Assembly: GCA_008015855.1 (NCBI GenBank)
Contig: SSGK01000051.1
Span: 1-5,614 of the forward strand
Reading direction: 5' to 3'
Length of the DNA: 5,614 nucleotides
Source of the DNA: Candidatus Altimarinota bacterium
Lineage (GTDB): Bacteria; Patescibacteriota; Gracilibacteria; BD1-5; UBA2023
Shown here in pieces: positions 1-5,614 of this stretch. Every line of letters begins with the position of its first letter. The first letter of the stretch is position 1. Below the pieces are notes generated by a model, which was not told the origin of the DNA, ran no database searches, and saw only the letters and a list, made by a program, of their open reading frames with translations. A program made the translations under genes and the position numbers.

Positions 1-111
1 CTTTTATGAGAGAATCCAGAAATTCGTAAAATAAAGGCAGGAGAATATCTTGAAAGAATACTTATTGCTTATGCTACTATAAAACCAAAAATAGATGCTA
101 AAATAGGCTAA
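1..111 (+). CDS. C-terminal fragment of an unidentified protein
   Basis: Frame 1 is open from the window edge to a tandem TAATAA (109-114), giving the last 36 residues, ending ...YATIKPKIDAKIG. The other two forward frames hit TAA within about 35 bases, so this is the only plausible frame. One in-frame TGA at 7-9 is read as glycine under the code used by all genes here. A hairpin terminator follows 18 bp after the stop, which supports a genuine gene end. The visible tail is basic and has no membrane segment or motif I recognise. No function is assigned. The real start lies upstream of the window. Confidence 0.6.
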
Positions 112-129
112 TAATTGCATCAAATGAGA

Positions 130-163
130 AAATATGTTACCATAGATTGGTAGCATATTTTTT
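130..163 (+). terminator. Rho-independent terminator of the upstream gene
   Basis: A 12-bp stem pairs AAATATGTTACC (130-141) with GGTAGCATATTT (149-160), with a single G-T wobble and a 7-nt loop. The right arm runs into a tract of six T in all (158-163). Position and form fit termination of the gene ending at 111. Unusually, the ATG of the next gene (164) follows the last T directly, so the same bases would be the 5' leader of that gene if it were read through. Confidence 0.75.
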
Positions 164-2113
164 ATGAGCGAAACAAATCCTTCACTTCCCACTCCTTCAT
201 TGGAATCCCTTCAAACAAGGGAATGAACACAAGAAAATGCACCTCAAAAATCAATTGAGGAGATTATTACTTCAACCGGATGCGATAAGAGTATTCTCGA
301 GGATTATAGTGACGAATTACAAACCATATCAAGTTCCCCTATCGGGAAAGAAGAATTCGAAAATGCCATTAAACAAGAACTCGAGAAACAATCTCCACCA
401 CTTCCAAATAAATTAATTGAAAATATTATTTCCAAAGTATGACTCCTCCTGAAAAACACATGAACTAAAGAGGTAGTAAAACAAACGGGAAAGGTAGTAG
501 AACAAACAGGAAAGGTAGTAGAACAAAAATGAGAAATTACAGATAAGTGGGATGAATGATTTGAGAAACGATTGCAATCAGTCGAAAAAAATATCTCCAC
601 CATTTCCGATAAACTCGGAAAAGAAAATCCGATTATTCAGGAGGCGGATAAGGATGCAGAGAGTATTATCACGTCTGGAAAGGCTGATACGCCAGAGCTT
701 CAGAATTTCTTAGAAAAGAGTGGTGTCACTGATAAAGAAGGAAATATCCCTCCTGATAAGAAGGAATCCTTTGCTCGAATCGTTCGTGCTCATGTATCGA
801 CTCGAACATTTATCAACCACAGGAGTGAGCTTGAGGCGACAAAAGACCCCGACATTCAAAAGGCAATGAAAAATATCGTTGCAGAAGCGCCATGAATCGG
901 TGTAACGCTTCGTGGAAGTTATCCAAATGATTTCTCCCGTCTGACGAGTGATCAACCTCGTGCCGAACGTGAAAAACTAGAACAAGCAGCCCGAGTTATA
1001 TCAGGAGGAAAAGATATCCCCGTATCTCGCGAGGGAAATATGATTCATTTTCATAATCCTGATAAGCCAAGCGAATCAACTCATACCATCGATCTCAATA
1101 AAAAACCTCCAGAACTCATTAAGAAAGAAGGGATTCTCGAATCAAAACGCACTCTCGCTGAAAAGCCAGATACAAAAATGGCAGAAGAACGAGAAAAAAG
1201 AGAACAAGAGTATAAGAAAATCGAAATTGCCGGGGAGACACTGAAGCAAAAATCAGAGAGTCTCACTCCTATCACAGAAGGAGCTACAGAGGATGATACA
1301 AAGAAACTCGGAGAGATATCGCATGATGCACTTCGCACAACATCAAAAGAGATAGCAACTGAGACAAAAAAACGACCTCTCGATCGTGCGAAAATTGCCA
1401 CCCTCCTTCAGACACAAAAAGAACAAGTGAGCAATCTTCGAACCAAATATGACGACTATATTGCGGAGGGAAAAGAGCGTGATTTTCCAGAGTGACTCGA
1501 GGAGGAAAATCGAAGACGAACACTTATTGATACTACCCTCCATACACTCGAGTGAATAGAAAAAACAGGAGAATCCCTTTGAACTTCCCTTGAGTCCCTT
1601 CCACCAGAGAAAAAAGAGGAAAAGGATGAGGCACAAAAGGCAAATGAAGCATTTGAAACCGTATCAAATCATAACCTCAGCATGCTCCGCGACCTCGGGT
1701 TTGATAAATGGGATTCTATGGATGATGTTACCGCCTTTATTGATTACGCTGATGGAAAATCTCGTTCCAATTCAGGGCAAGAATTTCCAAGAAATGAAAA
1801 TGGGGAAATCAATCTCGGTGCAAGAAAAATCGGGGAAGAAGGGAAGTATCTCATCGATTCACTCCATACGCTCCTCGGATCTAATCAGAAACAAGAAAAT
1901 CCAGAATCGAGTAAAAATGTGATAGAAAAATACCGAGATATCCGTTCGGATCTTGCTCTTGGTTCTCGTGGTCAAATTCTTACAAACTATCACCTCCTTA
2001 AACTCGATCACGGAGGCGAGCTCTCAAGAAGCATATTAGAAAGTCGAACAAAAGCACCCGCAGAAACAGGAAAACCAGCTCCAACACAAACCCCAGAAAC
2101 TCCACCACAATAA
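164..2113 (+). CDS. Large charged helical protein of unknown function (649 aa)
   Basis: This is one continuous frame of 650 codons when TGA is read as glycine. Nine in-frame TGAs fall at residues 21, 93, 100, 123, 132, 244, 444, 464 and 473, and a standard reading would split the gene into at least three fragments. The start is ATG 164, because an in-frame TAG at 143-145 rules out anything earlier. It ends in TAA. The protein is rich in Glu, Lys, Ser and Thr. It has no signal peptide and no membrane segment, so it is probably cytoplasmic. Residues 103-123 are three copies of a V-V-x-Q-x-G heptapeptide. Residues about 338-366 (from M-A-E-E-R-E-K) look like a short coiled coil. Two similar L-I-D-x-L-H-T-L-x-G segments lie at 454-464 and 563-572. 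The tail (from about residue 630) is rich in Pro and Thr. I do not recognise the family. The 60-aa gene 10 bp downstream is probably cotranscribed. No Shine-Dalgarno sequence precedes the start. Confidence 0.85.
470..532 (+). repeat. Three tandem 21-bp in-frame repeats
   Basis: Three consecutive 21-bp units (470-490, 491-511, 512-532) inside the 649-aa gene encode E-V-V-K-Q-T-G, K-V-V-E-Q-T-G and K-V-V-E-Q-K-G. The first two units end in GGA and the third ends in TGA, so the repeat itself points to TGA being read as glycine. The units keep the frame and probably extend an amphipathic helical stretch. They arose by local duplication and are too few and too short to be a CRISPR array or a phase-variation tract. 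Confidence 0.9.
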
Positions 2114-2123
2114 TTATCCCTCT

Positions 2124-2306
2124 ATGTCAGAATTACAAAAAGCTTACAAAGAAATGAGTCCGATGGAACAAGTACGCTTCGAACTCAAGACGCTTGATGC
2201 TATCGTCGCAATTCGTTGATGCAGTGCGGCAGAAGCAGCATTACTCCTGTATGGAAAACCGGAAGAATCAATTCCTCCATCATCTCCTTCATATTTTCAT
2301 TCATAA
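2124..2306 (+). CDS. Small hypothetical protein (60 aa)
   Basis: An ATG 10 bp after the stop of the 649-aa gene opens a 61-codon frame ending in TAA (2304-2306). One in-frame TGA at 2217-2219 (residue 32) is read as glycine. The product begins MSELQKAYKEMSPMEQ, continues as an amphipathic, alanine-rich predicted helix (...DAIVAIRGCSAAEAALLLYG), and ends in a Ser/Pro-rich tail. It has no signal peptide, and the hydrophobic stretch is too broken to be a membrane helix. Short spacing and a shared downstream hairpin suggest one operon with the 649-aa gene. In-frame ATGs at codons 11 and 14 are possible later starts. I do not recognise the family. It could be a small partner or helix-turn-helix-like protein, but nothing in the sequence decides this. 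Confidence 0.7.
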
Positions 2307-2307
2307 T

Positions 2308-2334
2308 AATAATCCCTCGATACGAGGGATTATT
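2308..2334. terminator. Perfect hairpin between convergent genes, likely bidirectional terminator
   Basis: AATAATCCCTCG (2308-2319) and its exact complement (2323-2334) flank a 3-nt ATA loop, giving a perfect 12-bp stem. It begins 1 bp after the stop of the 60-aa gene and contains the TAA stop (2330-2332) of the convergent minus-strand gene. It therefore sits where a shared terminator belongs. Neither side has a long T-tract beyond the ATTATT arms, so termination strength is uncertain. Confidence 0.65.
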
Positions 2335-2770
2335 GCATAGTCGGCGGGGTATGTTCCATTTTTTGACGGAGGAGAGAACTCTTATGAACGTCGGTCATAA
2401 ATCCATCGATACGAACCACTCAAACATTCGGAAGAACCGATCGCACCCTTTCTTCTGGAAAGAACTGATCATATCAGAGCGCTATGATATCCGGCGCATA
2501 TATCCGAAGTGGCTCCATCATATCTTTTTCATCACCGAGAAGAACCATTGCTTCAGGAAATGCATGGACCACATTATCGAGTCGAGTGAGCTCCGTATGA
2601 ATAGGGGAACGGAGTTTCATCGTGAGTACACGAGCATCTCGTGCAACAATGACAATAAGTTCATCTCAGAGCTTTGCAGCTTCTCTGAGATAATATGCAT
2701 GCCCAGGATGAAAGAGGTCAAATGTACCAAACGCCATGACGCGAGTATGGGTTGTATTTTTTGTGAGCAT
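2330..2770 (-). CDS. HxGH nucleotidyltransferase, FAD synthase (RibL)-like
   Basis: This 146-residue cytidylyltransferase-superfamily protein reads from ATG 2770 to TAA 2332-2330 with three TGA = Gly codons (residues 35, 99, 117). Residues 12-24 (MAFGTFDLFHPGH) form the nucleotide-binding loop with the HxGH signature (H21, H24). They are followed by the conserved A-K-L-G-D-E-L-I-V strand (31-39) and V-A-R-D (41-44). Residues 97-102 read A-L-G-Y-D-Q, and K-S-S near residue 130 occupies the place of the second, S/T-rich signature. The A-R-D, L-G-Y-D-Q and overall length match archaeal-type FAD synthase (RibL, FMN + ATP to FAD) better than phosphopantetheine or glycerol-3-phosphate transferases. 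That substrate assignment is inference. Two of the TGAs sit on family-conserved glycines (G35 and G99). ATG 2737 is a possible later start that would keep the whole domain. A TATAAT promoter lies 40 bp upstream. Confidence 0.88.
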
Positions 2771-2811
2771 GCAAATATTTTCGTGAAGAACGGGTGAACG
2801 ATATATTTTTT

Positions 2812-2838
2812 ATTATAGTCAAGAAAGAGAAAAATCAA
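2812..2838 (-). promoter_or_regulatory. Promoter of the nucleotidyltransferase gene
   Basis: On the minus strand, a perfect TATAAT (2817-2812) lies 41 bases upstream of the ATG at 2770. A TTGATT (2838-2833) lies 15 bp further up and matches four of six bases of the -35 consensus at a rather short spacing. Transcription would start near 2805, giving a leader of about 35 nt. Confidence 0.5.
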
Positions 2839-2877
2839 GACATCGAACACAAAAGGTGTACAATTTTCAAAAAAATT

Positions 2878-2906
2878 TTGACAATATGTAGGGTTTGGAG
2901 TAAAAA
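2878..2906 (+). promoter_or_regulatory. Candidate nrdA promoter
   Basis: A perfect -35 hexamer TTGACA (2878-2883) is followed after 17 bp by TAAAAA (2901-2906), which matches four of six bases of the -10 consensus. Transcription would start near 2912-2914, leaving a leader of about 180 nt before nrdA. The first NrdR-like box overlaps the -35 and the second covers the predicted start site, the expected layout for repression. Confidence 0.5.
2879..2894 (+). promoter_or_regulatory. NrdR-box-like operator 1
   Basis: TGACAATATGTAGGGT matches about 12 of 16 positions of the NrdR-box consensus (ACACWATATWTWGTGT) and overlaps the candidate -35 element of nrdA. It shares the 9-mer ACAATATGT with box 2, exactly 33 bp away. 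NrdR is the ATP-cone repressor of bacterial RNR genes and usually binds paired boxes about three helical turns apart. NrdR itself is not encoded in the window. Confidence 0.5.
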
Positions 2907-2911
2907 TGGAA

Positions 2912-2927
2912 CCACAATATGTTGTGT
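2912..2927 (+). promoter_or_regulatory. NrdR-box-like operator 2
   Basis: CCACAATATGTTGTGT matches about 14 of 16 positions of the NrdR-box consensus, including the central AATAT and the right half GTGT. It is the better of the two boxes, lies over the predicted nrdA transcription start, and is spaced 33 bp from box 1. Confidence 0.6.
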
Positions 2928-3065
2928 TATCTGTTTTCCAAATACATAGAAAACAATAATATTCAAGAACAGCATTCCATACAGATATACATACCGTTTC
3001 CTTATAGAATAACCTGATACAGTTCAGACGAGTAGGGAGCCACATATTCAATCAACTTTTATATC

Positions 3066-3093
3066 AAAGATTTTCATCTTTATTTTTGTTTTT
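3066..3093 (+). promoter_or_regulatory. Hairpin plus T-tract abutting the nrdA start codon
   Basis: AAAGAT (3066-3071) and ATCTTT (3076-3081) form a 6-bp AT-rich stem with a TTTC loop. TTTTTGTTTTT (3083-3093) runs straight into the ATG. It resembles a weak intrinsic terminator or attenuator in the nrdA leader, or a U-rich ribosome-loading site in place of a Shine-Dalgarno sequence. The stem is weak, so it could be incidental. Confidence 0.35.
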
Positions 3094-5614
3094 ATGGCTA
3101 TCACAAAGGTTCGCAAAAGAAATTGAGAAGTAATCGACTTCGAACGCGTTCGTATCGAACAAGCACTTGAGTCTGCATGTGTTGCAGTAGGTGAAACAGA
3201 ACGTTCTTTTATCCCGGTTATTACTGATTTTATCGTAAAAGATCTCGATCATGTCTATGGTGAAATCTTCGTAAATCGTATTCCTTCCGTAGAAGATATA
3301 CAAGATATTGTGGAACGAAATCTTGTAAAGTTCAATAAATTTGAAATTGCAAAGCAGTACATCCTCTATCGTGCAGAACGAAGTGAAGTACGTGAAGCGG
3401 AACATAAGAAGCTCGTAAAGGAATTTGAAAAGAATAAGCTTCAGGTTACGAAGTCAAATGGTTCAAAAGAACTCTTTGATATCGACAAGATTGAGCGTGT
3501 ATTTCGTCGTGCAGTAGAAGGATACGAGGAAACATGTAAATTTGAAGAGCTCGTAGAAGCATTCAAAAAGAATATTGTGGAAGATATCAAGACGAGTGAT
3601 ATCAATAAGCTCCTTATTAAGACATGTATCGATCTTGTAACGGTTGAAAACATTTCTTGGGAACACGTTGCTGGACGCCTTGCACTCTTTGATCTCTATA
3701 AAAAAGCTTCAAAGAATCGAAACCTCAAGCAAAATGAGATCTATACACCAGACTCATACCTCACATTCTTTAAAAACTATATCAAAGAAGGTCTCTACTA
3801 TAAAGACTTCATGAATTACTATAGCGAAGATGATATCCGAAAAGCAGGGGAAGTACTCAAGAAAAAAGGATTGAAAACGGATATGTCCTATGGATACACA
3901 ACGGTACTTTCTCTCGGAAAGCGCTACCTCCTCAACCCAAATAAGGTTGTTCGCGAACTTCCACATGAACTCTATATGTCAGTAGCACTTTTCTATGCTA
4001 TTCCAGAAGCTCCAGAAAATCGTCTCAAGTTTGCATTCCAAGTATACGAATACTGTAGTGAGCAAAAGATTTCTTTGGCGACTCCTGCACTCATCAATCC
4101 ACGTACCAATTGGCATCAACTTACGAGTTGTTTTAAGCTCAATATCGGTGATGATCTCCGCTCTATCTATCATGGAATCGAAGATATCGCTCAAATCTCA
4201 AAATATGGAGGAGGAGTTGGAGTATACCTCGGACACATTCGTGCTCAATGAGCTGCTATCCGTGGAATCAAGGGGGCAGCTGGTGGGGTAAATCCTTGGA
4301 TTAAGGTTATTAACGATACAGCCGTTGCAGTAAATCAACTTGGCACTCGTCTTGGTGCAGTATCAGTAACACTCGACATCTGGCATCGAGATATCTATGA
4401 CTTCCTAGAACTTCAGACAGAAACAGGCGATATTCGTGCAAAGGCATTTGATGTATTTCCAGCAGTTTCTATCCCAGATCTCTTCATGCGTCGCGTCGAA
4501 GAAGATGGTGAATGGTCACTCTTTGATCCATACGAAGTAAATAAAAAATACGGTCGAACCCTCGAAGATACATTCGGTGAAGAATTCGAAGCATTCTATG
4601 CTGAGCTTGAAAAGGATACGACCCTTGATCTCAAGAAGGTAATCAAAGCAAAGGATCTCTTCAAGCAATTCTTGAAAACTACCGTAGAAACTGGTATGCC
4701 ATACGTATTCTACCGTGATACTGTAAACCGTCTCAATCCAAACAAGCATGCTGGTAAGGTATATTCTTCTCAGCTCTGTACAGAAATCTGTCAAAACTCA
4801 AGCCCAGCAACCTTCATCGAAGAAGTAATCGATGATGGAAAGATCGTTATTCGCTACGAGCCAGGTGACGTAGTAACGTGTAATATCTCGTCTATCAACG
4901 TTGCAAAGGTATACGAAGAAAAGACGATTGAAGAAGCGCTCGCTGTTCTCTCTCGTATCCTCGATAATATCATTACAATATCAAAATATCCAATCAAGGC
5001 CGCAGAAGTAACTTCTCTCAAGTATCGTGCTATCGGAATCGGATACCTCGGACTCGCAGAATACCTCGCAACTCGCTCTATCGCCTATGATAGCGAAGAA
5101 GCTCGTACACACGTCGATGCACTCTTCGAAATGTATACATACTACACATACAAAGCATCAGTTGACCTCGCGAAGGAACGTGGACACTATCCACTCTTTC
5201 CAGGAAGTGAACACTCGAAGGGGATTATCCTCGGTCGAGATGCAAAAGAACTCACGAAGAATACGCATCACATCCATCTCGACTGGACAAAGCTCCTCGA
5301 AGAGATGAAGAAGACAGGAACTCGCTTCGGATACCATTCTGCTCCAGCACCAAATACATCAACTGCTGGTATCGTCGGAACAACCGCAGCGCTCCTTCCT
5401 ATCTATAAGAAATACTTTGTAGAGACAAATCTCTCATCTCCGACGATTCGTATCGATCCGAAGCTCAATGCTGAGAACTTCTGGTTCTACAAGGAATATG
5501 TAAATATGGATATGAACGATGTAATCGATATGATTTCTGTGGTGTATAAGTGGATTGACCAATCTATCTCATTCGAATGGATGATCGACCCATCAAAGGT
5601 ATCTCCTCGTGAAC
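3094..5614 (+). CDS. nrdA: Class I ribonucleoside-diphosphate reductase, large (alpha) subunit, 3' truncated
   Basis: NrdA reduces ribonucleoside diphosphates to deoxyribonucleotides together with a radical-generating NrdB subunit, which is not seen here. The window shows 840 residues with TGA = Gly at 11 and 386. Residues about 4-94 form an ATP-cone (V-R-K-R-N-G-E-V-I-D-F) and about 116-205 a second (V-T-K-S-N-G-S-K-E-L-F-D), the allosteric activity module. The catalytic barrel has C346 (L-T-S-C-F; E. coli C225), the YGGGVG segment, Q-L-G-T-R-L-G-A at 415-422 (specificity loop 2), C562 and E564 in Q-L-C-T-E-I (E. coli C439, E441), C596 (V-T-C-N-I-S; E. coli C462), and the phosphate-binding A-P-N-T-S-T-A at 752-758. 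The sequence stops shortly after W-I-D-Q-S-I-S. The Tyr-Tyr radical-transfer pair and C-terminal redox cysteines would lie beyond the edge, roughly 50-60 residues on. ATG 3094 is chosen because it begins just before the first ATP-cone. Probable NrdR regulation is encoded upstream. Confidence 0.96.

Larger units (their letters stand above)
2771..3093. other. Divergent regulatory region between the nucleotidyltransferase gene and nrdA
   Basis: This 323-bp AT-rich stretch separates two divergently transcribed genes. It holds the minus-strand promoter (2812-2838), the plus-strand promoter with two NrdR-like boxes (2878-2927), and a hairpin plus T-tract against the nrdA start (3066-3093). I see no convincing gene in it and no tRNA. 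The stretch 2928-3065 would be transcribed as nrdA leader if the 2878 promoter is used. I see no known riboswitch in it, including no cobalamin-type element. Confidence 0.6.

Noticed and set aside
470..532. CRISPR-like or phase-variable repeat
   Set aside because: The units are contiguous 21-mers with no spacers, keep the reading frame, and number only three.
304..603. 99-aa minus-strand ORF with repeated C-S-T-T-F-P-V
   Set aside because: It is the antisense image of the 21-bp repeats inside the 649-aa gene, with no independent support.
572..2113. Apparent series of separate ORFs (572-895, 1040-1495, 1682-2113) suggesting a decayed gene
   Set aside because: All are in the same frame, separated only by TGA, with no TAA or TAG between them. 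They are one gene under UGA = Gly.
2216..2797. 193-aa plus-strand ORF
   Set aside because: It is the antisense shadow of the nucleotidyltransferase gene, which has clear family motifs. Its own translation shows no recognisable domain and runs through the terminator hairpin.
2906..2959. 17-codon plus-strand ORF beginning ATGGAACCACAA, as a leader peptide for nrdA
   Set aside because: Its ATG lies at the candidate -10 element, upstream of the predicted transcript start, and it has no ribosome-binding site.
2617..3051. 144-aa minus-strand ORF overlapping the divergent region
   Set aside because: It lies in the wrong frame relative to the HxGH protein, its composition is Cys/Phe-rich and non-protein-like, and it covers the promoters.
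3310..4251. A truncated 313-aa RNR fragment suggesting a pseudogene or split gene
   Set aside because: The terminating TGA sits on a conserved glycine and the RNR alignment continues in the same frame to the window end.
1..5614. In-frame TGAs as selenocysteine or programmed readthrough
   Set aside because: There are sixteen sites in five unrelated genes, no selenoprotein context, and conserved positions that require glycine.

Overview
The window comes from a bacterium that reads UGA as glycine (translation table 25), the code of Gracilibacteria and Absconditabacteria (SR1) in the Candidate Phyla Radiation. Read with the standard code, the window looks like a string of broken ORFs. Read with UGA = Gly, it resolves into five clean genes carrying 16 in-frame TGA codons. 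Several of these TGAs fall on glycines that are near-invariant in known families: the ATP-cone of ribonucleotide reductase (RNR), the RA-G-x-x-I-R-G segment of RNR, and the G-D and L-G-Y-D-Q motifs of a nucleotidyltransferase. All real stops seen are TAA. I cannot tell Gracilibacteria from Absconditabacteria from this window.

Layout. 1-111: C-terminal end of an unidentified gene, closed by TAATAA and a hairpin terminator (130-163). 164-2113: a 649-residue, charged, mostly helical protein of unknown function, with a three-copy heptapeptide repeat and a Pro-rich tail. 2124-2306: a 60-residue hypothetical protein, 10 bp downstream and probably cotranscribed. 2308-2334: a perfect 12-bp hairpin serving this pair and the convergent gene. 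2330-2770 (minus): a 146-residue HxGH nucleotidyltransferase most like archaeal-type FAD synthase (RibL). 2771-3093: a divergent regulatory region. 3094-5614: nrdA, the large subunit of class I RNR with two N-terminal ATP-cone domains, cut by the window edge roughly 50-60 residues before its expected end.

The divergent region holds a TATAAT promoter for the minus-strand gene and, facing nrdA, a TTGACA promoter overlaid by two NrdR-box-like 16-mers exactly 33 bp apart. This is the geometry expected for NrdR repression of RNR genes. No plus- or minus-strand start has a recognisable Shine-Dalgarno sequence, and two of the four starts sit directly behind a hairpin plus T-run.

No CRISPR array, transposon, tRNA, rRNA or recognisable defence system was seen. 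The least explained part is the 649-aa/60-aa gene pair.
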